A stretch of DNA of 64,000 nt from Sclerodactyla briareus (taxonomy: Eukaryota; Echinodermata; Holothuroidea; Dendrochirotida; Sclerodactylidae). The stretch spans positions 1 to 64,000 of the forward strand of contig JAODTK010001588.1 in NCBI GenBank assembly GCA_026419785.1, read 5' to 3'. Of the stretch, positions 1-11,834 are shown in pieces. The notes beneath the pieces were generated by a model. That model was not told where the DNA came from. It worked only from the letters and a program-made list of their open reading frames with translations, and made no database searches. Made by a program: the position numbers and the translations under genes. Position 1 is the stretch's first letter; each line of letters begins with the position of its first letter.

Positions 1-434
1 TTGTGGATAAGCGAAAGTGATTGGTAAATTGTTTGTAACAATTCCACCTGTATTCTCGTGATTTTATGTTCCAATAATCAAATTTTAGACAGGGCATTGT
101 AACCAAGTGCAACTCGTAACTATCCTGAGTAGCATAGTTTCTGCATGCCGCCTCTATTTGGCGTGAATGCTACTGTATTTTAAATGGCCAACCAACGTTC
201 TCTCTATCGCCAGAATCTGACATAGTAATCACATTTCAAGTCACTGGACTGGATATCCTTTTTTTTGCATCGGGGATGTGCTTTGATAAAAATCCGGGAG
301 TAAGAAGGTACATACACAGTAGATATGGGTGGATGGATTGTACAGAAAAAAAATAAGTGGTCTGGAAACGATTGCCAAGCTTCAAAAATCGCGGAAAACT
401 GGTTTTTTCCGAAACAAAAAATCCACAATTTGGG

Positions 435-790
435 CCCACAGTCAGAGAGAGTCGGGAACGCCCATTTTTTGAGCATTTCAAATTTCCATAGGAGCGTTCA
501 TTGGATCGGACAAGGCACTATGGAGTTACTGTACAAACACTACCAGTTCAGTTCGGGTGATATAAAGAGCGCAGCCAGAGTGGGCAGCGACGCCCCCATT
601 GAACTCATCGAGATTTGGTAGGGTGAACATGTGTGCAAAGTTTTGTGTCATCGGGACTTGCTATAGAGATTATGCGTTCACACAAAAAGCTTCGCGCCCG
701 GGCGGGGGCGGCGGAGACAAGGATGCAAAAACAATAATATCCCCAAAGTGGGGATATATTTTATTACAGGACCATTTTTGTCTAGCCTGA
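435..790 (+). repeat. Dispersed repeat with terminal hairpin, copy 1
   Basis: Contains the order 'GTCGGGAACGCCC', 'GAGTTACTGTACAAACAC', 'GCAGCGACGCCCCCATTG', 'TTTTGTGTCATCGG', a GGCGGCGGAGACAA block and a perfect 8-bp hairpin. The same order recurs at 6540-6895, 10560-11083 and 58740-59140, so it is a mobile or formerly mobile family. Its class is unknown; no TIR or poly(A) tail is visible. Confidence 0.6.
737..757. other. Perfect hairpin in dispersed repeat
   Basis: Stem ATATCCCC pairs with GGGGATAT around the loop AAAGT. Weaker versions sit at the same place in the other copies (about 6856, 11070 and 59117). A hairpin near one end is a feature of Helitrons, but the expected CTRR end just after it is not clear. 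Confidence 0.6.
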
Positions 791-835
791 ACTTTGTTCA
801 AGAGAGAACATAATGGTCACTTTGTTGTGTGTCGT

Positions 836-872
836 CTGTCTGTCTGTCTGTCCGTCTGTCTGTCCGTCGTTC
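836..872. repeat. TCTG microsatellite
   Basis: Imperfect (TCTG/TCCG)n run. The corresponding place in copy B (about 6950-7012) has the same motif, and a related run lies at 4411-4442. Confidence 0.8.
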
Positions 873-1563
873 TGTATAGTGCGGATCGATATCTCCCTGA
901 ACCGTGGAAGCCATCAGGCTGGGACCTTTTGGTGGAGGTGCGCGGATTGAAGAGCTGCCGATTGATCCACTTTCGTCCCGAAAGACATACTCATTGGGCA
1001 AAATTGCATATTAATGAAAATTGGCCTGGAGCTTGTTTACAAGATATCTCTTACTGTAGATGCATTGGTGAAGCCGTTCGGAGTATATAACAAAAAACTA
1101 TGAAGAGACATGAAATGATTAGTTCCTGGCAGGATATGGCTACTTAAGTATAGTCTAATTTGCATTAAGGTCTGACGATATTCTTGAAGTTCGTTTGGAT
1201 TTTGACGAAACTCGGTGGAGATCATGGTGTATCTATAGTCCCAATGAATTTACAGTAGGGACGAGGCGGCACCAGAGGTCATAATGTTACTAATCCGCAT
1301 TGACCTAGTCCAATTTGACTAATATGCATTATTTTAAAGTGGTTTGAATCTCATGAAAATTGGGGAGGTGGTACAACTTTGATCCTGAGATGTAACAAAG
1401 TGTAAAGGTACTTAAGGTCATTTATGTGAATAATGTGATAAATTATGCAATTTTCGAATTTTTGTTAAATGGCCAGAACAATTGGACTGAGTGCAGTTTA
1501 GGGTGCTCGTTTAGAGATTGTCATGGTAATTTTGTGGTCTAGTGGATCAAACATCTGAAGACA

Positions 1564-1576
1564 AGGTCAAAGGTCA
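1564..1576 (+). promoter_or_regulatory. DR1-like AGGTCA direct repeat
   Basis: Exact AGGTCA-A-AGGTCA, the textbook DR1 spacing bound by RXR, HNF4 and COUP-TF type nuclear receptors. It lies in repeat DNA, so occurrence may be accidental. Function is inference only. Confidence 0.25.
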
Positions 1577-3146
1577 AGTTTCAAGAAAATGTGCTTATTT
1601 TAGGAGTTACAGCCAGAGAAATAAAAAACTCAATTTTTGCTATGTGATAGTTCTCTGTCTGATACATAGACGAACCAACTCCCGACTCGATATGACACCT
1701 GGTACTTCAAGTTACAATGGGACAAAGGTTGATTTTAATACCTTTTGGTCGATAGATAGAGCATGTGTACCTGAGTTACATAATGCTTATGGGGCTTGGG
1801 CACACATTGAGGCAAGCATTTGTCATAAAAAACGGTCATGTCATCAAAGGTCATTCGAGGGTAGAGAAACGCAAATAATAACATTTTCGCAATCATTTCT
1901 AGTGACTGTGTGTAATATAACTGAAATTTTGGGACATGCGGCATATGATCAATGGTGGGACATTTTTCACAAAAAACCCGTTATGTCATCAAAGGTTCAT
2001 TCAAGGTCACTATGGGACCAATAAACTGTCAAAATAATAACATTTCCTGCAACAACCCTCAGAGACGGTACGCTACCTTTTTAAGAATGGGAGAGTCTTG
2101 GGGGACCTTAGCCGACCAGCATGATGCTGAAATACACTTATGATAGCATGCTTTCATAAAAAAAATGTTGCAGAGTTTCATTCATTTCAACCCCTCAGGC
2201 ATTTATTACATCATCTTAACTAGTATTTATCTGTGACAGGACAGAGAGTTCATATTGTCAAACCTGCCTTTTACCTTGAGGTTCACTTCTGCATGTTATA
2301 ACCTCTTCTGGGCCCCCTACACTGACCATAAAAGTGTAAACACACAGACATTTGTTTACTTACTCTCAGGCACCTATTAAAGAATGAAGGGTGTCAGGTT
2401 ACCCATGCAGTAGCTCTGGGGTGTGAGATAGGGCGGGAGAGTAAACTCCTTGGGAGGGCTGGTAAATAATGGAATTGATGGGTGAAACTGAGGATAAACT
2501 AGATAGGACCAGCTCCACTATGAGCTGTGGTACACCTAGTATAGCAATTTTTAAATTGATATATCAGGTCATAGGGTTAGCAGTGGTATAAATTGCTTTG
2601 ATTCATGCAAATGTTCAAGTTTGCTGGAATTCCGTTGAAATGTATTAAGTGTGTTTCACAATTGGTCCTGAGATAAGTGGGGTGAGAAAGGGTTGTCAAC
2701 AGAAAGTGAGTATTGTTCTAATTGCATATTTAGGCAATCTTAGTAACAGTTCCACAAAACTTATTATGGTTCAAAATAAGATTAGTTGTTAAAAGTCGAG
2801 ATTGTGGCCCCAGTGTGGTTGTAAACATGATAACTAGAAACCACCTGGATGGATGCAACTCATCTTGGTATGTGGGTTACAATGGATGAGTAAATGAACT
2901 CATTGTTTGGGGTCAGGTCAGAGGTCATTATGAGGTCACCAGAGGTCCTACTCTGGAAAAACCTATAAACACGATGAGTTAATAATGGTTGGTTTGTCGG
3001 TTGAAATTGGTTTGTAGCTTTCTTAGGGGAGTACAGGGAACCTTATGTTTTTGGGTATAGGTCGGGTGTGAATTTGAGTGAATGAAGCTCATCAAATTTG
3101 GTATGTGGTTCCCCAAGATGATACATGAGCCCGATGGTTTTGGGTC

Positions 3147-3159
3147 AGGTCAAAGGTCA
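3147..3159 (+). promoter_or_regulatory. DR1-like AGGTCA direct repeat
   Basis: Exact AGGTCA-A-AGGTCA followed by a third half-site (GAGGTC) inside a dispersed repeat unit; the same arrangement recurs at 3763. Receptor binding is inferred only from motif identity. Confidence 0.3.
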
Positions 3160-3570
3160 TCTGAGGTCTTATGAGGTCCACGTCTGAAATTTGTGAAGAG
3201 GTCCAGAACACTTGGTCCCATCAAGTTGAAATTTGGTTGTGTAGCTTTCTTATGGGGAGTACAAGCATCCTATTGTTTTTGGTGTAGACCAGGGGTCATT
3301 GGGGCAAAGAGTAAAAAAAATGTGTTATAAAATGGATAAACGGACTTTTGGGCAATTTCAGCTTGTGAAGAGCATAACTGACCCACCTGGATGGATGAAG
3401 CTCATACTTGGTAGTGGGTCCCATTATGAGTTACACCCATCCTATTGTTTGGGCGGTCAAAGGTCATCTGCGGTCATTAAGAGATCGAAGTCTGGAATTC
3501 TTGGAAGAAGATAAGTCCGTGGCTTGGTCCACTCAAGGTTGAAAAAATTTGGTGCGTAGTAGCTTTTCTT

Positions 3571-3607
3571 GGGGGGGGCGGGGGCGGGGGCGGGGGGGGG
3601 GGGGGGG
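3571..3607. repeat. G-rich homopolymer tract
   Basis: 37 bases of G broken only by single C residues. Could form a G-quadruplex; length is unreliable in this kind of consensus. Confidence 0.8.
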
Positions 3608-3762
3608 ACAAGATCTGTTGGTTGGTTGCAGACCAGCGAAAAAGACGGTCATTGGGGGCAATTTTGCTTGTGTAAGAGCATAACTGACCCCACGGATGGA
3701 GAAGCTCATACTTGGTATGTGGGTTCCCCTAATAATACATGATCCCCATTGTTTTGGGTCTC

Positions 3763-3775
3763 AGGTCAAAGGTCA
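3763..3775 (+). promoter_or_regulatory. DR1-like AGGTCA direct repeat
   Basis: Exact AGGTCA-A-AGGTCA at the end of the last unit of the 2800-3790 block. Same caveats as for the site at 3147. Confidence 0.3.
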
Positions 3776-3799
3776 TTGAATTTCCTCTCTGTGACTCAT

Positions 3800-4731
3800 T
3801 GTGCGAATGGATTTAGAAGTGACAGAGAGGGACTTACAATATAGTAAACACCAAACAACGACAGAATCCAAGAATATTTGGGAGGGAATGGTCCTACTGA
3901 TATTATTTTTGTTAGAGGGATAGGTTCAGCAATTAGCATGAAAACACAAAAATTTTTTTTTCTTTTTTTGTTTTCTTTTTTTCCCCTCCCCTCGATGCCA
4001 AACATTGCATCCAAGGTAAAAGGTTTCCGCAGAGCTACCGAGGACGTTTTTTTGATCGAGCTTGTTTCCAGAGGAATGATGTCAGTTAATAGGGTTCCCA
4101 ATAAAAGAATATTTACACTTCTTCAACTGAGCATAACTAGTTTCTTACATTCCATAGAACAACGTTCGAGGCTCCCTTAGTAAGGTGGGGGGGGGGGGCA
4201 GAACCCAGTGTAGCGAATAAGTATGCTATATAAACTGAGAAAGAAGCTTGGTTACATGTTATGGGTCATTGTATTAACTAATAGTGTAATACAAACTAGC
4301 AATAGGGTTATTAATTATAGGGTTTCCATTTTTAGGTCATTACCTGGTTTTAGCGTTAGACCAGCTATGCTGTTTGAGCTTGCAGTTGCCCACATTCAGC
4401 TATCTATTATCTGTCTGTCAGTCTGTCTGGCTGTCTGTCTGTTAGTAGTCATCTAGAGGATAGGCCACCCGAAGGGTTTTTTTGGGGAGTAAAATGATGA
4501 TGAAGATCAACTTGGAGAGCATAATAGTGGTGATTGTCATCAGTGACCAAGGGTAGTTATAGGGGTTGGTGGGTGTTCAGAATTTGGAGTTGGTGGTCAT
4601 CTAGCTGCATTTGAGGTCACAAAAAACAGGCATTGCATGAATGCATTGGATTAGGGTTCCTCTAGTGCAGGAAACAAAAACGAGGGAGTATACATGACAT
4701 TTCTTTGATAAGGTCAATATTCCTATTTCAG
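3800..4731 (+). other. Intron remainder ahead of repeat exon
   Basis: AT-rich DNA with a T-rich stretch near 3952-3990, a G tract near 4187-4197 and a TCTG run at 4411-4442. It ends with a pyrimidine-biased 'TTCCTATTTCAG' that fits a 3' splice site ending at 4731. No coding content seen. Confidence 0.45.
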
Positions 4732-6092
4732 CGTAGACAAACAACAAATGCACAGCCACTGTGGCTCAAAAGAGGTGATACGGCGCTCGTGTGCGGGAAA
4801 TACGAGTAATGACTCCTGAAGTAGACACGAAACAAATGCTACAAGCACTGTGGCTCCAAGAGGTGATTATGGCGCTGGTTGGTGCGGGAAATACTAGTGC
4901 ATGACTCCTGAAGTAGAACGACAAACAAATGCGTACAATCACGTGTAGCTACAAGAGTTGATATGGCGCTGGTGGTGAAGGAAATACGAGTGCGTCGGAC
5001 TCCTGAAGTAGACACAACAAAACAAATGCTACAGCCACTGTGGCTTCAATTGTTGATAATGGCGCTGGTGTTGGGGAAATACTAGTGCATCGACTCCTGA
5101 AGTAGATACCAAACAAATGCCTACACTCACTGTGGCCCAATATGATATACGATGGTGGTGCGGGAGGAGAAATAATAAGTGCATAGTCTGATGTAGACAC
5201 AACAAATGCTACAGCCACTGTGGCTCCAATAGTGGATACTGGTGATGCGGCGGGAAAATACTAGGGCATCGACTACTGAAGGTAGACATGACAACAATGC
5301 TACAATCACTGTGGCTCCAATAGCTGATACTGATGCTGGTGGTGCGGGAAGGGAAATACTAGATGCATCGACCTGTATGTAGATCACAACAAAGCTACAG
5401 CCACGTGGCTCCAATGTTGCTTTACTGGCTGATGCGCTGTTGTTTGGGATTAAATACTAGTGCATTGACTCCTGAAGTAGACACCACAACAAATGCTACA
5501 ATCACTGTGGCTCCAATAGTTGATACTGACGCTGGGTGGTGTGGGAAGGAAATACTAGTGGCATCGACTCCTGAAGTAGACACGACAACAACTGCCTACA
5601 GCACTGTGGCTCCAATAGTTGAATGGTGCTGCGGAGAAATATAGTGCATCGACTTACGGAATAGACACGGACAAACAAATGCTATCATAACTGTGGCTCC
5701 AATAGTGATTACTGACGCTGGTGTTGCGGTGAATAATAGTGCGTCGACTCCTGAAGGAGACACGGACAACACATGATACAGCACTGTTGGCTCCAATTCG
5801 TGAACTGGCGCTTGGTGGTGCGGAAATACTAGTGCATCGACTCTAGATGTAGACACAACAAATGCTACAAGACTGTGGCTCCAATAGTGATTACTGGCTG
5901 CTGGTGATGCGGGGGGGGGGAACTAGTGCCCGCTCCTGATTGTAGAACGACAACAAATGCATACAAGCACTTGTGGCTCCAAGGAGGTGATACGGCGCTG
6001 GTGGTGCAGGAAATTACTGGCGACACACCAGTAGTGAACACGACAATAATAATCCCAGGGCAGGGTACCCCATCTCGGAAGACATCTACCGG
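4732..6092 (+). CDS. Exon of ~14 Thr/Asn-rich 31-residue repeats
   Basis: About 14 tandem copies of a 93-bp unit, marked by 'ACTCCTGAAGTAGA' near 4811, 4912, 4999, 5092, 5188, 5272, 5370, 5467, 5567, 5651, 5746, 5838, 5931 and 6026 (mean spacing 93.5). 93 is a multiple of three and the consensus reads openly in one frame, with the core 'TNATITVAPIVDTDAG' followed by GGAGNTSASTPEVD. Each consensus repeat has two N-glycosylation sequons (NAT, NTS) and many Thr/Ser, which suggests an extracellular or secreted mucin-like region. The block is bounded by an acceptor (CTATTTCAG, ending 4731) and a strong donor (GG/GTGAGT after 6092). The local frame at the start (C-GTA-GAC) and end (ACC-GG) gives a symmetric phase 2-2 exon, joining as GGC. 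Single-base gaps break the frame in most units; I attribute these to consensus error, but a decayed gene is possible. No family is recognised. Confidence 0.6.
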
Positions 6093-8884
6093 GTGAGTAT
6101 TCTCTGATTATGTAGTGTGGGGATAGAGAAAGGTGATTGGTAAATTGTTTGTAACAATTCCCCTGTATTCTCGTGAATCTCATTATGTTCCAACTAATCA
6201 ACAATTTTCTATAGGCATTGAAACAAGTGCAACCGTAAATATCCTGGTAGCATAGTTTCATGATGCCCTCCTCTATTTCTGGCGTGGAATTCTACTGTAT
6301 TTTAAACTGGCCACCCATCGTTCTCTCTATCGCCAGAGAATCGAACAATAGTAATCACATTTTCAAGTCATTTGACTTGGATATCCTTTTTTTGCAATCG
6401 TGTGGGATGATTGAAAATCAGGAGATAGAAGGTACATACAAGATAGCTATGTAGTTGATGGATTGTGACCGAAAAAAACATAAGTGGTATGAAACGATGG
6501 CCCCGCTGCAAATCGGCGGAAAACTGGTTCGAAAAAAAAATCCAAAATGGCCACCGTCAGAGAAGTCGGGCAACGCCCTTTTTTGATGAATCAAGATTTC
6601 CATAGGAGCGTTCTTATGGATCGGACAAGGCACTATGGAGTTACTGTACAAAAAAACCACTAACCAGTCAGTTCGGTTGCTAATCCAAGATGGCTGCCGC
6701 CAGAGTGTGCAGCGACGACCACATTCGAATAATCGAGATTTTGTTAGGGCGAACATGTGTGCAAGTTTTGTGTCATCGGACTTGCTATAGAGACTTATTG
6801 CGTTCACACAAAAATCTGCCAGCTGGCGGCGGCGGAGACAAGGCTGCAAAAACCATATATCCCCAAAGTGGGATATATTTTTACAGGACCAGTTTGTCTC
6901 GTCGGAACTTGTTCAAGGAGAGACATACTTGTCACTTTGTTGTTGTGTGTGTCTGTCGGTACTGTCTGTCGGTCATGTATGGTTGTCCGTCTGTCTGTCC
7001 GTCTGTTCGTATGTGCGGATCGATATTCCTGAAAGTGAAGGCCATCATGCTGGGACCTTTTTGTGGGGGCCGCGGTGAGAAGCTGCCGATGTGCATCCAC
7101 TTTCGTCCCGAAAGACCAACTCATTTGCCATAAATTTGACTTAAGGAAAATTGGCTCCCTGGAGTGTTACAAGAATTCTTGAGCGGTAGATGCATTGGTG
7201 TGCCGTTCGGAGTATATAACAACGAAGAGTACACGAACTGAGTAGAGTCCTGGATGATAATGATCATGGCAGATATATGCTCATTAAGTAGTCTAATTGC
7301 ATAATGTCTGCATATTTCTGAGTCGTTGGATTTGACGAAACTCGGTGAGATGTGATCTATAGTCCCAATGAATTTTACAGTAGGACGAGGGCACCAAAGT
7401 CATTTAAGTTACTAATCCGCCATACTATAGTCCAATTGCATAATGTATGCATATTTCAAAGTTTTTAATCCTTGTGAAACTTGGTGGAGGTGGTACAAAC
7501 TTGCTCCTGATGAATTTAACAAAGTTAAGGTCACTTAAGGTCATTTAAATGGATAATTGCAGAAAATTACGGCAATTTTTCGAATTTTGTTAAATGGCCC
7601 GTAACAATGGAAGGAGGGCAGTTAGGTTGCTCGTAGGATTTGTCTGGTAATTTTGGGTTCAGTAATCAAAATCTGAAGACAAGGTCAAAGGTCCAAGTTT
7701 CAAGAAAATGCGCTTTTAGGAGTTACAGGCCAGAGAAAATAAAAAACTCATTTTGGAATGGATGTTCTCGTTGCCTACATAGACGAAACCAACTCCCGCT
7801 TCGATATGAACCTGGTCTCAAAGTACAAGGGCCAAAGGTTGATTTTATACTTTGGGAGATTAGCATAGAGAATGTGGTACCTGATTACAATAAATGCTTA
7901 TGGGGCTTGGGCATCACATTGAGGCAAGCATTTGTCAAAAAAACTGTCATGCATCAGAGTCATTCGAGGTCGAGAAACTGCCGAATAATACATTTCTGCA
8001 ATCATCTAGGACTGTGTGTAATATGGCTGAAATTCTGGGCCCAGGCTGCATATGATCAAGGGTGGGGTGACAGTTTTCACAAAAAAAAAAATCGTTATGT
8101 CATCTAAAGGTCATTCAAGGTCACGTATTGACCGAAAAACGGGCAAATAATAACCATTTCCTGCAACAACCTCCAGGAATGTACGCTACTTTTAGGGAAT
8201 GTATAGTCTTGGGGCAGCATAGCTGACCAGCATGATGATGAAATTCACTATTATTATAGAATGCTTTCAATAAACAAAAAAAATGGTGCAGAGGTTCATT
8301 CATTCAACCCTCAGGCATTGTAGTTCCATTCATTTAACTAGTATTCCTATCTGAAACAGACAGAGGATTTCATATTGTCAAAACCTGCTTTTGACCCTTG
8401 AGGTTCACTTATGCTGTATATAACCTATTCTGGGCCCCCACAATGACCATATGAAAGGGAAACAATCAGTCATTTGTTTACTTACATCCAGGCACCTATT
8501 CAAGAATGGAGGGGGCCAGGTTACACCTGCAGAAGCTCCGGTGTGTGAGATAGGGGGCGGATGTAACTCCCTTGGGGAGGGCTGCAAAAATGATCTAGGG
8601 GTTGACACTGAGGATAAACTTAGATAGGACCAGCTTCACTATGAGCTGGGGTCCAACCTTTTAGTCTCGGCCAACTTTAAATGAATCAGGTCATAGGGGT
8701 TATGCAGTGGGTATCAATGCTTGATTCATGCAAATATTCCCGTTTGTGAATTCCGATGAACTGATTAAGTGGGGTTTTCCATTGGTCCTGAGAGAAGTGG
8801 GGGGAGAAAAGGGTCAACAGAAAGGTGATATTGTCTAATTTGCATAATTTAGGCAATCTTAGTAACAGTCCACAAAACTTATGG
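6093..8884. repeat. Tandem segmental duplication, copy B (intronic)
   Basis: Starts directly after the exon donor at 6092 and repeats 1-2766. It includes a second copy of the hairpin repeat (6540-6895) and the TCTG run (6950-7012). The match ends at about 8884, before the point where a second repeat exon would be expected, so that exon is not found in this copy within the window. Confidence 0.85.
6540..6895 (+). repeat. Dispersed repeat with terminal hairpin, copy 2
   Basis: Same element as 435-790, carried along in the segmental duplication. Contains 'AAGATGGCTGCCGCCAGAGT', 'GCAGCGACGACCACATTCG' and a one-base-shorter hairpin near 6856. Confidence 0.6.
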
Positions 8885-10500
8885 TAGACATTGTCAATAA
8901 TCAGTCCTACGGATGTGAAATTGGTCACTGCTTAGTAGGGCGTTTCTGTCAATTGCTAATACCAGAATCTTAAAAGCAACTCATTAAAGGCGTGTATTGT
9001 TCGCATGGTGACTTAATAGATGAATAACATGATCGCGTACCCAGGCGAGACCCATGGGGCAGGGGGGGGGGGGGGGTGGGAACAGACCCTGCCCTAAAAG
9101 GCTAGGGTGTACAAACATGTGAAATTCAAGGATCATTTAGTTCATATTTTCAATACAATTGCCAGGGGTAAGCCAGTGTGTAAGTAAGGTAGAACGAGTA
9201 AGTAATTGACAATTTCCTTAATCCAAAAACAGCTGCAGTTTAAAATATTGCTGAAATATTATACAGTTGGAGAAAGTAAAGATAAATGCACAGTTCATTG
9301 TTGGATTTATACAGTCCGCATGGTTGTGTTGTTTGTATGTAATCAGGCTAACTCTTGACATGTAGCTCCAGTGGAGTTCAAAATTGGTGGGTGGGTTCCC
9401 ATGATGGGTACAGGATGCTACTGTGTGGTTATGAGTAGGGTCAATTTTGGGGGGAAAAAGTGGAAAGTCTAGCATTTTGGGCACTTCACCTCGTAATCAG
9501 CTAGTCCGATGCCAGGATCTCGATGACCGGTAGCACTGCCCACTATTCCTGCCCAGGATTAAGTGGACAGTGGGCGCAAAATGAAGTCCTACAGGTATTC
9601 ATTTTGCAAACTATTATGCCATTCTTGTGCTTATGAGTAAATGAAGTGCGGATAGGATGTGGATGACATCAACCACCCAGTTTAAAGGCTACACGCTGGT
9701 AGGCAGTTAAAAGTGTGTGTTGTGGGGTAATTTCAACAACAAACTTTTTCTCTGAATTTCAATTTACATTCATTTGGTATTCAGATTGTGTACAGCATAA
9801 ATTAACATTGTTATCAAGCTTGAATGTTTACCCTTTCCCAAAAACATTTTGTGGGTCAAAAAACAACATTCATCAACTTTTTATCACAAGATGAAAATAC
9901 GAAGTATCTGCGGTGAGCTGTGTGAGATAGTAATGTCAGCTGTACTGAGTCTCTACCTAGTACCTGTACTGATGACGACGGTTGGGCGCTGCCGATTGTA
10001 CCGGGTTATTATCAAATGATTTTCAACGGAATAAATCAACTTTGTGTTAGGACAAGGTTCGAAAAACTGAGCAAAAAGTGACGTAAATGAATGGCTCCAT
10101 ATTATCATTCATTCTCGATTATCAGATTGATTGTGGATACAAGACGTTAACAGGTCGCCGTCTATGTTCATGCAAACAATTTTTTATGGACGGGCAGGAT
10201 ACCATGAACAATTTTTTTTTCATCTGACTCTGAGCAGCGTTGAAATAGCACAAGGACCATTGTGTAGCAATTTGGGGAAAAAAAATTGTGAGAAACACGT
10301 ATGCGTGTCTAAGTGTTTGTGTGCAAACGCTGGTATGCACTTCCGAAAGTGTGTAGCAACGGCTCAGTTGAGGAGATTTCGCGATGATACACAAAGCTAT
10401 TCGAATGCGCCAGAGTATCAAAAAATATGATGATCCATGTTACTGTAGTTTCTTGTATCGCCTGAAAAAAAGTTCAGGAAGAGACTTAGCGATTTACTAG
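8885..10500. other. Unassigned, no gene seen
   Basis: Unique-looking, AT-biased sequence with a G run near 9061-9077. Short ORFs overlap on both strands at 10122-10430 without recognisable motifs or splice context. Confidence 0.5.
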
Positions 10501-10559
10501 TATGTCAGTCACACTTTCTTTTCCAAGGATCCTCTGAATGGTAAGGTGAGATAAGTGGG

Positions 10560-11083
10560 GTCCAATGAGGTAGCTAAAAACAGAAGTTGTCCAAAATGAT
10601 CGCCATGTTCCAAATGTGCAAATTGTGATTGAAAAAGTTTATTAAAAAAAACATAAAAATGGTCCACTGGGTTGAGGTCCATCGGGGAGAAAATAAAGTT
10701 GCGTCCCAAAACGATCGCCCATGTTGCGAAACGTGCCAAATCGCGATAAAATGTTTTGCAGAAAAGAAAATCCAAAAGGCGCCGGGTGGGGCCAAGGGGC
10801 GAAGAAAAACAAAAGTGAGTATCAAAACATCTGCCGGTTCGAAACAGCGCTACAGCGATGAGAATGTTTGTCGAAAATCCCAAGATGGATGCCCCCTGTG
10901 GTGGTGCCGCTGCGACGCCCACTTTCGAACTCCTCCGAGATTTTTTAATTCGATAAACAGAGAAGTGTGCGAACGTTCAAGGCGATCCTGCAAAGGGTTG
11001 GTTATCGCGTCAACACGAACGTTTTCCGGAGGCGGCTGCGGAGATGCTGGCAAAGACAAAACCATTAGCATCCCATGTGGGCA
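10560..11083 (+). repeat. Dispersed repeat with terminal hairpin, copy 3 (diverged)
   Basis: Diverged relative of 435-790: 'CCAAGATGGATGCCCCCTG', 'TGCGACGCCCACTTTCGAAC', 'GGAGGCGGCTGCGGAGA' and a reduced hairpin near 11070. Upstream (10580-10770) there are internal near-duplications of a 'CAAAATGATCGCCATGTT'-like string. The 179-codon plus ORF across it has low-complexity Lys/Arg content and is not supported as a gene. Confidence 0.45.
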
Positions 11084-11830
11084 GTGGTGGCGTAGCTTCC
11101 TCAGCGGGGGGTCCGAGTCCCCGACGGGGGGTCAAGTTCCCCGACGCGGGACTCCCCCTACCCCCTAGGTAAAAAACCTGCTTTTATTGTTTTTCATTTT
11201 GGGACATTTTCTTGAAGGAAAAAAAAAACTAAAAAATGAAATAACATTGGGAGCGCAAGGTTACTTTTCGAGCTTCCCCCTCAATCAGGCGCCCTTATTA
11301 GTAGAATAGGGTCAGGTATTCCCGATAAGTGCGGCACAGGAATACCTGAGCACTGCGTGCGTGAAAGCAAACTTTAAACAGAGGCAAAAAACAATGGTAG
11401 ACGGCGGAACGAGCATCCTCCCCTAAAGAATTGTAACCTTAATCCTCTTGCAGGCCATTTCGAAGTATCCATAAGGCTTGTGCATCCTATCTATACATTC
11501 CACGACTGTAGGAAGATGGTTTACGCTTATTTAAACTCGAGCGAGGAGGAACTTGGCAATACTAAGAGAGATATGGGAGGCCACCGAAACTGCGCGCGAA
11601 AATTTTTCAGCTTCAATATAGGAATTTTCACTATAAAGAATTTTGGAAATCTATATGTTCGGGGCAAAGAACCCTCGTCGGGGTGTGTACGTTTTAGCGT
11701 ACCCATCGAGCTTCCCGACGAGATGGTAAAAATTCCCCGACGGGGGGGAGGTGGGGGGTGCAGGCTTCCCCGAACGGGGCATTGCCCCCCGCCCCCCCCC
11801 CCCCCCCGCTGGCGCCACCTTTGCATGTGG
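11084..11830. repeat. CCCCGACGGGG palindrome-rich repeat
   Basis: Several 'TTCCCCGACGGGG' type palindromes (11110-11165 and 11670-11790) and a C tract joined to 'CTGGCGCCACC' near 11798-11818. An inverted relative ('GGCGGCGCCAGCGAGGGG', then CCTCGTCGGGG) lies at 18320-18590. ORFs here arise from the G/C runs. The part between about 11170 and 11650 is unassigned. Confidence 0.45.
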
Positions 11831-11834
11831 GGAT

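Larger units (their letters stand above)
1..2766. repeat. Tandem segmental duplication, copy A (intronic)
   Basis: This stretch aligns nearly end to end with 6118-8884 at a constant offset of about 6118 bases, with differences dominated by single-base gaps. Landmarks present in both in order: 'GATTGGTAAATTGTTTGTAA', the TCTG microsatellite, 'AAACTCGGTG', 'GTTAAATGGCC', 'CCTCAGGCATT' and 'GGCAATCTTAGTAACAG'. Homology stops at about 2766/8884. Copy B begins about 25 bases after the donor of the repeat exon at 4732-6092, so the window start probably lies just after the donor of an equivalent exon to the left. I see no convincing exon inside the copy; short ORFs are not conserved between the two copies. 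Confidence 0.85.
2800..3790 (+). repeat. AGGTCA-rich ~300-bp tandem repeat block
   Basis: About three degenerate units carry the order 'CCACCTGGATGGATG', 'GCTCATACTTGGTA', 'ATTGTTTTGGGTCAGGTCAA', 'GGTCATCTGAGGTC' and 'GTAGCTTTCTTATGGGGAGT', with repeat starts near 2840, 3080, 3390 and 3690. Related units occur at 21100-22800, 44220-44300, 46430-46810, 53540-53840 and 60860-60960. Non-coding. Confidence 0.7.

Noticed and set aside
10629..11168. 179-codon plus ORF
   Set aside because: Lies across a dispersed repeat; low-complexity Lys/Arg/Gly content and no domain.
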